From Gammaproteobacteria bacterium (GTDB lineage Bacteria > Pseudomonadota > Gammaproteobacteria > Enterobacterales > Kangiellaceae), in NCBI GenBank assembly GCA_013372875.1, contig JABXIW010000009.1, positions 1 through 6,926 on the forward strand: a DNA stretch of 6,926 nt, written 5' to 3'. The translations under genes were made by a program, and so were the position numbers. This document shows positions 1 to 6,071 of the stretch, one piece after another. The notes beneath the pieces are model-generated. The model was not told the DNA's origin. It did not search any database and was given only the letters and a program-made list of their open reading frames with translations. Every line of letters begins with the position of its first letter. Position 1 is the stretch's first letter.

Positions 1-23
1 GCGACTCAAATGAGTCGCTTTTT
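1..23. terminator. Rho-independent terminator hairpin, probably bidirectional
   Basis: A perfect 7-bp stem (GCGACTC at 1-7, GAGTCGC at 12-18) with a 4-nt loop is followed on the plus strand by five T's (19-23). This is the classic intrinsic terminator form for a gene reading rightward from outside the window. It also lies 38 nt past the protease stop codon on the minus strand, where an A-tract precedes the stem. A bidirectional terminator between convergent genes is therefore likely. The U-tract that would serve the minus-strand transcript falls outside the window and cannot be confirmed. Confidence 0.8.
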
Positions 24-27
24 AGGT

Positions 28-56
28 TTGACTAGTTAAGTCTATAACTGTGTCAA
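28..56 (-). other. Hairpin immediately after the protease stop codon
   Basis: On the minus strand the stop codon is followed directly by an imperfect inverted repeat. The outer arms TTGAC (52-56) and GTCAA (28-32) enclose inner arms AGTTA (45-49) and TAACT (34-38), with a 6-nt loop and a small asymmetric internal bulge. No U-tract follows, so it is not itself an intrinsic terminator. It could protect the mRNA 3' end or add to the terminator hairpin at 1-18. The role is inferred from position only, and the stem is AT-rich and weak. Confidence 0.4.
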
Positions 57-2192
57 TTACTTGAAACGTAAAGTCCAAGAGTCAATGTAACCAGTGTCAC
101 CACTGTAGTTATCATAAACTTCTAGTTTCCACTCGCCGTTACCGCTGTTAGAAACAGAGCTAGCGCCTAGTGAATAAGTTTCAAGGATATCGTCTGCGCT
201 GCCACCTGTGTAGCTGCGTAATGTAGCTGACTTACCGTCTGGAGCAATGATTTTGATGCGAAGGTCGCCCACATAAGTGTGTTTGATGTCTACGTCAATT
301 TCAATGTCACCAATTGAAGTACGGCCAGAAACAGTTACTGAGCTAGTAGATGTTTTACGATCACTGATAGTTACGTTAGTACCATTCGTGTACTCGTTAG
401 AGCCGCCAGGAGGAGGTGTAGTCGCTTCAGTGTAATCAGCAACTAAGCTCACACCAGAGTATGAAGTATAGCCGCGTAACATGACGTGGTAAGTACCTGC
501 GTTTGGAGCTGCAACCGTACAAACTTCGTTGTTACCATTTTTATATGGACGACAATCATAGCTTGAAGTTGTTGGAGCTGAACCGAAACGAGTATAAAGG
601 TCAGCATCACCTGAACCGCCACTCATGGTGAAGGTTAAGTTAGTTGCACCTGCTGGAACATCAATTGTGAAGAAGGCTTCAGAACCTGATGCGCCAGAAA
701 GGTTTGTTTCTGCAACACCTTTAGTTAAAACGCCGTCACCTGATGGTGGTGGATCAACTGGGCCACCGCCTTGAGCTGCTGCTACTGCTGCTGCGGCATC
801 TAACATACCATCACCACAGTTAGAAGTTGAACAGCTAGAGCCTGATGGGAATGCTTTAGCAGAAGATTTTAACTTAGACTCAACTTCGTCAGGAGTTAAG
901 TTAGGGTTAACTGCAAACATTAGAGCTGCAACGCCAGCTACGTGAGGAGCTGCCATTGAAGTACCAGCATAATATGCATAGCTTTCAGTTGTAGGGCCTT
1001 GAGTACCAGAGTTAACCGTAGAAGCTACGCCATCAGCGCCACCTTCACCGCCTGGAGCTGCGATGTCGATTAAAGAGCCATAGTTTGAGTAGCTAGCACG
1101 ATTCGCTTGCTTGTTAGTCGCTGCAACCGAAACAACACCAGAACAGTTACCTGGGTTGAAGTTAGAAACGTTAGCGTTTGAGTTACCAGCCGCTACGATA
1201 ACCACAGCGCCGTTTGAGCGAGCTGAGTTAATAGCGTTTTGAGTTGTTGATGAACAAGAACCAGAACCACCTAAAGACATGTTGATAACTTTAGCTGGGT
1301 TAGGGTTTGATGGAACACCTGAAACTGAACCACCAGCAGACCATACGATTGCATCAGCGATGTCAGAAGTTAAACCACCACAAGTACCCAATACACGTAC
1401 TGGAACGATTTTTGACTTGTAAGCAACACCAGCAACACCTTTAGAGTTGTTAGTTACTGCACCGATAGTACCGGCTACGTGAGTACCGTGCCAAGAAGAG
1501 TTGCTAGCTTGACCACACTGACCAGTTGTCCAATCGCCTGGATCAGAAGCATCAGAATCGCGACCGCCGCCATCGTTAGCAACAGAAGTATCTGAAATAA
1601 AGTCATAACCACCGATAACGTTAGCGTTTAAGTCAGAGTGGTTAGTGATACCAGTATCAAGAACGGCAACTGTTACGCCTTCACCTTGAGTGGTGTCCCA
1701 AGCTGATTCTAGGTTGATACCTGCAGTAGCATCAGTGTAGTGCCATTGAACGCCATAATGAGTGTCGTTAGCGGTTGCTGCTGGATACATCATGCGATCA
1801 ACTTCAACTTCATAACCTTGAGCACGTAATTTAGCAGCCATGCGCTCTAGTTGAGCAACAGACTTCATGCCGCCTTCAAAGTTTAATACTTGCGAACCAT
1901 TGAACATGAAACGTTTGTGTTTCGCTTTGGCACCCATAACAGCGCTTAGTTTTTCAACAGCCTTAGAGCTAGCCATAGTTTGCATGGCTTTAGTGTTAGC
2001 TTGAACCCCCGGTTTTCTTACGATCAAGCCAAATGCCATTTCCTGCTTAGCTGCCGCAGCTGCAGCGCGGTGAGCTTCGAAATCAATGATCGGATCGCCA
2101 TTGCCATCATATTCTGTCGCCGAAACGGCAGAAGCTGCTAATGCGCAAGACACAGCTAAAGGTGCTAAAGCCTTATTAAAAGGTTTTTTCAT
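57..2192 (-). CDS. Secreted subtilisin-like serine protease (S8A) with PPC and P domains
   Basis: This is an exported subtilase of 711 residues. In order it has: a Sec signal peptide (about 1-25, cleavage after AVSA); an inhibitor I9-like propeptide (about 51-137); an S8 catalytic domain (about 150-475) with triad Asp179 (VLDTG), His235 (HGTHVAG) and Ser412 (GTSMAAP) and oxyanion-hole Asn337 (AAGN); a Pro/Gly linker (478-487); a PPC (pre-peptidase C-terminal) domain (about 489-588); a second linker (591-599); and a proprotein-convertase-type P-domain (about 600-711, GEWKLEVYDN...DSWTLRF). All catalytic residues are intact. An acidic insert (207-220, rich in Asp) between the Asp and His motifs resembles calcium-binding loops of marine and Xanthomonas-type proteases. 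Eight cysteines outside the signal peptide suggest disulfides and an extracellular location. Export by type II secretion is known for similar proteins and is inferred here. Start: ATG with AGGAG (2202-2206) nine to ten nt upstream. The natural substrate cannot be read from the sequence. Confidence 0.95.
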   Translation of the reverse strand: MKKPFNKALAPLAVSCALAASAVSATEYDGNGDPIIDFEAHRAAAAAAKQEMAFGLIVRKPGVQANTKAMQTMASSKAVEKLSAVMGAKAKHKRFMFNGSQVLNFEGGMKSVAQLERMAAKLRAQGYEVEVDRMMYPAATANDTHYGVQWHYTDATAGINLESAWDTTQGEGVTVAVLDTGITNHSDLNANVIGGYDFISDTSVANDGGGRDSDASDPGDWTTGQCGQASNSSWHGTHVAGTIGAVTNNSKGVAGVAYKSKIVPVRVLGTCGGLTSDIADAIVWSAGGSVSGVPSNPNPAKVINMSLGGSGSCSSTTQNAINSARSNGAVVIVAAGNSNANVSNFNPGNCSGVVSVAATNKQANRASYSNYGSLIDIAAPGGEGGADGVASTVNSGTQGPTTESYAYYAGTSMAAPHVAGVAALMFAVNPNLTPDEVESKLKSSAKAFPSGSSCSTSNCGDGMLDAAAAVAAAQGGGPVDPPPSGDGVLTKGVAETNLSGASGSEAFFTIDVPAGATNLTFTMSGGSGDADLYTRFGSAPTTSSYDCRPYKNGNNEVCTVAAPNAGTYHVMLRGYTSYSGVSLVADYTEATTPPPGGSNEYTNGTNVTISDRKTSTSSVTVSGRTSIGDIEIDVDIKHTYVGDLRIKIIAPDGKSATLRSYTGGSADDILETYSLGASSVSNSGNGEWKLEVYDNYSGDTGYIDSWTLRFK

Positions 2193-2201
2193 TTTGTATA
2201 A

Positions 2202-2206
2202 CTCCT
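2202..2206 (-). promoter_or_regulatory. Shine-Dalgarno site of the protease gene
   Basis: AGGAG on the minus strand lies 9 nt before the ATG at 2190-2192. It is the strongest ribosome-binding match seen in the window and fixes the start codon, which is followed directly by a Lys-Lys signal peptide N-region. Confidence 0.8.
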
Positions 2207-2225
2207 AAGATTAGAGACTACCCCA

Positions 2226-2239
2226 GGGGCTGATGCCCC
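2226..2239 (-). other. GC-rich hairpin in the protease mRNA leader
   Basis: The minus strand reads GGGGC-ATCA-GCCCC, a perfect 5-bp all-GC stem with a 4-nt loop in an otherwise AT-rich leader. It lies about 19 nt upstream of the Shine-Dalgarno site. The 8-mer GGGGCATC that forms the left arm recurs 21 bp upstream (2253-2260), so the right arm could pair with either copy. This allows two alternative stems. It may act in mRNA stability or translation control, but it matches no riboswitch class I know. Confidence 0.45.
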
Positions 2240-2307
2240 AATTGACACACTCGATGCCCCTTTAATAATTTGAACGCTAAGCGGGTGCTAAAAAGTGCGA
2301 TTGCAGG

Positions 2308-2313
2308 AATATA
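2308..2313 (-). promoter_or_regulatory. Candidate -10 element of the protease promoter
   Basis: TATATT on the minus strand (5 of 6 to TATAAT) has no recognisable -35 hexamer at 16-18 bp upstream. The -35 region is instead occupied by the CRP-type palindrome at 2332-2351. This is the usual arrangement of activator-dependent promoters. The predicted transcription start is near 2301, giving a leader of about 110 nt. Confidence 0.5.
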
Positions 2314-2331
2314 CAGTATCAAAGATTACAA

Positions 2332-2351
2332 AGTGTGAACTGAGTCACACT
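2332..2351. promoter_or_regulatory. CRP/Vfr-type operator upstream of the protease
   Basis: AGTGTGA-N6-TCACACT is a perfect 7-bp inverted repeat containing TGTGA-N6-TCACA, the full consensus core of the CRP (cAMP receptor protein) site. Its centre (2341.5) is about 40.5 bp upstream of the start predicted from the TATATT box. This is within about 1 bp of the -41.5 spacing of class II CRP-activated promoters. The sequence match is seen directly. Activation by a CRP or Vfr homologue is inferred, since the regulator gene is not in the window. Confidence 0.65.
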
Positions 2352-2445
2352 CGTACAAAACTAGACAAAAATAACTGGCTTGAAAGGTGATTTTGGATAA
2401 AAAAAACTTATGTGAACAAATGCTAATTTAGGGACTTCTGATATA

Positions 2446-2739
2446 TTAAACGAATTCTAGCGCAATTATACGCTCTTCGATTCGCACGACTTTCATTTCA
2501 TGTAGCACCATTTTGCTTTGTTCTTCGCCCAAAATGCCATCGATATGGACTTTGACAAGGGTGCCTTCGGTCAAATCAGCATTTTCATTATTTCTGACCA
2601 ATATGCCGCCCTCAGAAAGGTCGATGCTTTCGGTTAGAAATACTTGTGAATCTTGTAGGCGTACAGCGACCGGTAAATTAATGTTTACCCGGTTAAAGCG
2701 ACGTGCATTTTCAATGGTTTCCGCAATCGGTGAGCTCAT
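2446..2739 (-). CDS. Single-domain PilZ protein, probable c-di-GMP receptor
   Basis: This small cytoplasmic protein of 97 residues is almost entirely one PilZ domain, which in this family binds cyclic di-GMP. Numbered from the chosen start, the two hallmark motifs are present: RxxxR as RRFNR (about 13-17) and DxSxxG as DLSEGG (about 40-45). A beta-rich C-terminal part follows. There is no signal peptide, transmembrane segment or output domain, so it would act by binding a partner. The start is ATG at 2737-2739, with AAAAGGA six nt upstream. An in-frame ATG at 2764-2766 would add nine residues, but it has no ribosome site and lies at the predicted transcription start. The gene stands alone between rsmA and the protease. 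Which process it controls (motility, adhesion, secretion) cannot be told from the sequence. Confidence 0.88.
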   Translation of the reverse strand: MSSPIAETIENARRFNRVNINLPVAVRLQDSQVFLTESIDLSEGGILVRNNENADLTEGTLVKVHIDGILGEEQSKMVLHEMKVVRIEERIIALEFV

Positions 2740-2745
2740 ACGATA

Positions 2746-2752
2746 TCCTTTT
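2746..2752 (-). promoter_or_regulatory. Ribosome binding site that decides the pilZ start
   Basis: AAAAGGA on the minus strand ends six nt before the ATG at 2737-2739. No comparable site precedes the in-frame ATG 27 nt upstream, so the shorter protein is preferred. Confidence 0.7.
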
Positions 2753-2773
2753 ATGAATGATCTCAATAAAAAT

Positions 2774-2803
2774 ATAATAAATCAGGGGCAGTTAGCTTGT
2801 AAA
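2774..2803 (-). promoter_or_regulatory. Sigma-70-type promoter of the PilZ gene
   Basis: On the minus strand TTTACA (2798-2803, 5 of 6 to TTGACA) is separated by 18 bp from TATTAT (2774-2779, 5 of 6 to TATAAT). The predicted transcription start is near 2767, leaving a leader of about 28 nt to the chosen ATG. The PilZ gene therefore need not depend on read-through from rsmA. Confidence 0.6.
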
Positions 2804-2809
2804 GCGAAT

Positions 2810-2825
2810 TGTGATCGATGTCTCA
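2810..2825. promoter_or_regulatory. Imperfect CRP-type site upstream of the PilZ promoter
   Basis: TGTGA-TCGATG-TCTCA matches the CRP core TGTGA-N6-TCACA at 9 of 10 positions, and one half-site is perfect. Its centre is about 50 bp upstream of the predicted pilZ start, which fits neither the standard -41.5 nor the -61.5 activation position. It is weaker than the protease site and may be chance. Confidence 0.25.
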
Positions 2826-2931
2826 AATGGTAATTTTAATGCCAAAAATTGCCTTTTACGGGATTTTTCTTGAATGGATAAGTTATTTTGAGCTGAAATG
2901 TTGCATGAATTTGACAAAATATGTCACTAAT

Positions 2932-3744
2932 TTAGGTCAGAATGCTCAAATAATTGGCAATGGTAACAAATTGATCGATCGCAAGGGTTTCCGGTCTGGC
3001 TCCTGGGTTAATAGCTAGGCTTTCAAGTTCAGAGTCAGAAATATGTTTCTTCAGATTATTACGAATGGTTTTGCGCCTTTGATTAAATCCGGCAGTAACT
3101 ATTTCTGATAACTTGTCTGGGTTTAGGGCACTAAGCTGATTTTCCGCTCTGGGTGTTAGTCTTATGATGGCGGAATCGACTTTCGGGGCAGGTTGGAAAG
3201 CTCCTGGCGGGACGGTAAATAGCATTTCTGCTTGGCAATAATATTGACTCATGATGCTCAAGCGGCCATAAGTCTTACTGTTCGGAGCTGCGCAAATGCG
3301 CTCAACCACTTCCTTTTGCAGCATAAAGTACATATCTTTAATGTGCTGACGGAAACTCAACAGGTGAAAAATAAGCGGTGTCGAGATGTTATAGGGAAGG
3401 TTACCGACGATTCTTAAATCATCACCTTCATTTGCAACCAGACTCGAAAAATCAAATTTCAAAGCATCGCTATGATGGATAGTTAAGTGTTCTTGTTGAA
3501 ATTTTTGCTCAAGCCGAGGGATTAAATCTTTGTCCAGTTCGACTAAATCGAGCTTGCCGACTTGATCTATTAACAACTCGGTAATAGCACCTAACCCAGG
3601 ACCAATTTCGACCATAGTATCTTGAGATTGAGGCGCAATAGCCGCAACAATTCGATTGATATAGTGTTGATCGGACAAGAAATTTTGCCCAAAACGTTTC
3701 CGCGCTTGGTGTCCTTGAACTATTTTGGAATTAGGCTTGGCCAT
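2932..3744 (-). CDS. rsmA: 16S rRNA dimethyladenosine transferase RsmA (KsgA)
   Basis: RsmA uses S-adenosylmethionine to dimethylate two adjacent adenosines near the 3' end of 16S rRNA (A1518 and A1519 in E. coli) and acts as a late checkpoint in 30S assembly. The protein has 270 residues, about family length. It shows the N-terminal RKRFGQNFL motif (15-23), SAM motif I VEIGPGLG (45-52), acidic Glu69 (VELD) and Asp93 (SDA), the catalytic NLPYN motif (115-119), and the C-terminal FNQRRKTIRN segment. The start is the ATG at 3742-3744, preceded by a GAGAAAAG stretch. An upstream in-frame TTG at 3766-3768 has no ribosome site and would add eight residues absent from relatives. The start overlaps the pdxA end by 14 nt, which suggests translational coupling. 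No clear terminator follows. Confidence 0.97.
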   Translation of the reverse strand: MAKPNSKIVQGHQARKRFGQNFLSDQHYINRIVAAIAPQSQDTMVEIGPGLGAITELLIDQVGKLDLVELDKDLIPRLEQKFQQEHLTIHHSDALKFDFSSLVANEGDDLRIVGNLPYNISTPLIFHLLSFRQHIKDMYFMLQKEVVERICAAPNSKTYGRLSIMSQYYCQAEMLFTVPPGAFQPAPKVDSAIIRLTPRAENQLSALNPDKLSEIVTAGFNQRRKTIRNNLKKHISDSELESLAINPGARPETLAIDQFVTIANYLSILT

Positions 3745-4753
3745 GCTTTTCTCTTTGAATTTTAGCAACTGCTAGTTCGATGGTTTGCTTTAAAGCATAT
3801 TGCATACTGCCTAAAGATGCACAATTTTTTCCTGCAATATCCAAGCCAGTTCCATGATCCACTGAGGTTCGGATAAAAGGCAAACCTAAGGTGATATTGG
3901 CTGCAGCTCCAAAGCCTTTATACTTTAGCACTGGCAAGCCTTGATCATGATACATGGCTAGAACGGCATCAGCATTTTCAAGTAAATGTGGTGAGAAGGC
4001 TGTATCGGCAGGCAATGGGCCAATCAACTGACAGTCGAGTCTTTGATTGAGTTCGTTCAAAACTGGCTCAATAACGTCAATTTCTTCTTGTCCTAATAAG
4101 CCCGACTCGCCAGCGTGCGGGTTTAGGCCCAATACTAAGATCCGAGGATTGTCGAGGTTATACTTTGACTGCAATTCTAAGGCAAGAATCTCTATGACTT
4201 GGCTTAGAGAGTCTTTGGTTATTGCCGATGAAACATCTTTGAGTGGTAAGTGAGTGGTTGCTAACGCAACTCTTAAACCATCAGTTTCAAGCATCATCAC
4301 TACTTTTTCGACGCTTGCTTTAGCCGCAAAAAACTCTGTGTGCCCAGAAAAATATGCCGCGTCATCCATTTGGTTCAAAACGGCTTTATGTACAGGTCCT
4401 GTCAAAATCGCATCTACTTGATCGGCAAGCGCCATTTTTGCTGCAGTATCTAAAGTATCCAACACATATTGGCTATTAGCAGGATTTAACTGACCAGGGA
4501 TTGCTGGCTCAGCCATTGGATGATCAATAAGATAGATGCTTGATGGAGTAGAAGTTTTTGTTTGTATCGATTGCTCAGAGTAATCGATTAAATGAAGTGG
4601 CAGCTCCAGTTGTTCAGCGGCTTCAATTAACAAGTCTCGATTCGCAGCAATAATGATTTGCGCTGGAAACGATTGTTGTGCCAGCTTAACCATTAACTCA
4701 GGACCAATCCCCGCTGGTTCCCCAGCGGTGATGAGAATTCTAGGAAAGGTCAT
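3731..4753 (-). CDS. pdxA: 4-hydroxythreonine-4-phosphate dehydrogenase PdxA
   Basis: PdxA oxidises 4-phosphohydroxy-L-threonine with NAD(P)+. The product decarboxylates to 3-amino-2-oxopropyl phosphate, which PdxJ uses to make pyridoxine 5'-phosphate (vitamin B6, DXP-dependent route). The protein has 340 residues, slightly longer than the roughly 330 of E. coli. Family marks are GEPAGIGPE near the N-terminus (11-19), TGPVHK (118-123), GHTEFF (137-142), and the three divalent-metal histidines His168 (TTHLP), His213 (NPHAGE) and His269 (MYHDQG), followed by RTSVDHGT (295-302). The active site is complete. The gene begins 17 nt after the surA stop and shows no convincing Shine-Dalgarno sequence, so translation may depend on ribosomes finishing surA. 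Its end overlaps the rsmA start. Confidence 0.97.
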   Translation of the reverse strand: MTFPRILITAGEPAGIGPELMVKLAQQSFPAQIIIAANRDLLIEAAEQLELPLHLIDYSEQSIQTKTSTPSSIYLIDHPMAEPAIPGQLNPANSQYVLDTLDTAAKMALADQVDAILTGPVHKAVLNQMDDAAYFSGHTEFFAAKASVEKVVMMLETDGLRVALATTHLPLKDVSSAITKDSLSQVIEILALELQSKYNLDNPRILVLGLNPHAGESGLLGQEEIDVIEPVLNELNQRLDCQLIGPLPADTAFSPHLLENADAVLAMYHDQGLPVLKYKGFGAAANITLGLPFIRTSVDHGTGLDIAGKNCASLGSMQYALKQTIELAVAKIQREKHGQA

Positions 4754-4770
4754 TAGGTCGGTATTGAGTC

Positions 4771-6054
4771 TTAACTTTCTTCGACGACTTTCTTGACGTA
4801 GGCTTCGTCACGGATCTCACGTAGCCAAGTTTCGACTTCTTCGTTGAATTTACGGTTACGTAAAACTTGCGCGGCTTGACTACGCTTCATTTCGTCAGTT
4901 TGATCTTCTTGGCGTTGACCTAAAAACTGTACGATATGCCAGCCAAAGCTGCTTTTGAATGGTTGGCTAATCTCATTAACTGATAGCTTTTGCAGCTCTT
5001 CTTTAAAAATCGGATCGTAAATATTGGGGCTTTGCCAACCAAGGTCGCCACCCAAATTAGCTGAGCCAGGATCTTTAGAGTATTGCTTGGCTAAATCAGC
5101 AAATTCTTTATCGCCATTTAGAACATCTTGGCGAATTTTGCTTAATAGATTTTGTGCGTCTCGCTCACTGGTAATGATGTCAGGCTTTATCAAAATGTGT
5201 CTGGCGCTAACTTGATAGACCAAGTGCTGTTCTTCGCCGCGTTTATCGAAAAGCTGCAAGATATGGAAGCCCGAGGGTGAGCGAATTAGGCTCGAGGTGT
5301 CGCCTTTATTCATATAATAAACCACATCAGAGAACAGACTTGGCATGCTATCTTCTGTGTGCCAACCAAAATCGCCGCCAGACGCTGCGTTCTGGCCGTC
5401 AGAATTATTAGCCGCAATAACCGAAAAATCACTGCCGTTTTCAATTTGTTGACGTAAGGTATTGGCCTTATCTTGATAGAAAGCAACAGTTTCTGCATCA
5501 GCATCTTCTGGCACTTGAATCAGGATATGGCCTAGATGGTATTCAATGCGTTTTTGTGAATCAATAGCTTGGATAATGGACTCAATTTCTTTTTCGCCGA
5601 CTTGGATCCGTTGATTTACAAAACCATCACGCACACGATTAACCATAATCTCGTTGCGCAAATCAGTTAAAAATAACTCATAGCCGATACCATCAGAGGC
5701 AAGCTGTAAGCGAAATTCAGGCAAGCTCATACCATTTTGTTGCGCTATTTGAGTGGCAAAATGTTGTAACTCCGCATCAGGAACTTGTACCCCAGCTCTA
5801 GCCGCCATTTGCAGTTGAATATTTTCAAGAATCAAGGCGTCCAGCATTTCTTTTTCTAGTACGTCTTCAGGTGGCATTTCACCGCCACGAGTAGCCATTT
5901 GCGCTTTAAATTGGGCAATACGTCGATCCAGCTCTGACTGCAGCACCACATCTTCTTCCACTTGTGCCACGACTTTATCAATTACCTGAGCATAGGAAGG
6001 TGCTATTGAAAGTAGTGATAATGCAGTAATGCTAATAATTGTTTTTAATTTCAT
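4771..6054 (-). CDS. surA: Periplasmic chaperone and peptidyl-prolyl isomerase SurA
   Basis: SurA escorts unfolded outer-membrane proteins across the periplasm to the BAM complex, and LptD is one of its best-known clients. The protein has 427 residues, close to the 428 of E. coli. It starts with a Sec signal peptide (1-22, cleavage after SYA), then the N-terminal chaperone domain (about 23-168), parvulin domain 1 (about 171-270, starting YHLGHILI and ending GFHILQL), parvulin domain 2 (about 281-380, starting VSARHILIK and ending GWHIVQFLG), and a C-terminal helix (about 381-427) that packs on the N-domain in the known fold. The ATG is preceded by a modest GAG five to six nt away. It lies 17 nt after lptD, so chaperone and client are co-transcribed. 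Confidence 0.97.
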   Translation of the reverse strand: MKLKTIISITALSLLSIAPSYAQVIDKVVAQVEEDVVLQSELDRRIAQFKAQMATRGGEMPPEDVLEKEMLDALILENIQLQMAARAGVQVPDAELQHFATQIAQQNGMSLPEFRLQLASDGIGYELFLTDLRNEIMVNRVRDGFVNQRIQVGEKEIESIIQAIDSQKRIEYHLGHILIQVPEDADAETVAFYQDKANTLRQQIENGSDFSVIAANNSDGQNAASGGDFGWHTEDSMPSLFSDVVYYMNKGDTSSLIRSPSGFHILQLFDKRGEEQHLVYQVSARHILIKPDIITSERDAQNLLSKIRQDVLNGDKEFADLAKQYSKDPGSANLGGDLGWQSPNIYDPIFKEELQKLSVNEISQPFKSSFGWHIVQFLGQRQEDQTDEMKRSQAAQVLRNRKFNEEVETWLREIRDEAYVKKVVEES

Positions 6055-6071
6055 ATCTAACTCAAATTTGT

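Noticed and set aside
2142..2147. Lipoprotein signal (AVSC, Cys16) in the protease leader
   Set aside because: The residue at -3 is Ala instead of Leu or a similar residue, the Cys sits inside the hydrophobic core, and a standard signal peptidase I site (AVSA) follows at 22-25.
2246..2353. 8-mer CACACTCG repeated exactly 100 bp apart (2246-2253 and 2346-2353)
   Set aside because: It is short, and the second copy is half of the CRP-type palindrome while the first lacks the matching other half. It is probably chance.
2399..2406. Run of eight T's on the minus strand after the PilZ gene as a terminator
   Set aside because: No stable GC-containing stem lies directly upstream of the T-run, so I do not call an intrinsic terminator.
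2411..2417. Extra TGTGAAC half-site upstream of the CRP-type palindrome
   Set aside because: Only one half-site is present; the position six bases on does not resemble TCACA.
2513..2833. Plus-strand open frame of about 106 codons opposite the PilZ gene
   Set aside because: It lies almost wholly antisense to a gene with clear PilZ motifs, and its translation shows no recognisable domain.
2908..2926. TTGACA-like element and short TGACA/TGTCA dyad just after rsmA
   Set aside because: No -10 box lies at proper spacing on the plus strand, and the 5-bp stem lacks a U-tract, so neither promoter nor terminator is supported.
2818..3018. Plus-strand open frame of 66 codons over the rsmA-pilZ gap
   Set aside because: Half of it is antisense to the conserved RsmA C-terminus. 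There is no convincing ribosome site, and its translation resembles nothing known.
5310..5504. Second minus-strand open frame inside surA, and similar short frames inside pdxA, rsmA and lptD
   Set aside because: They lie in other frames of intact conserved genes and have no motifs of their own.
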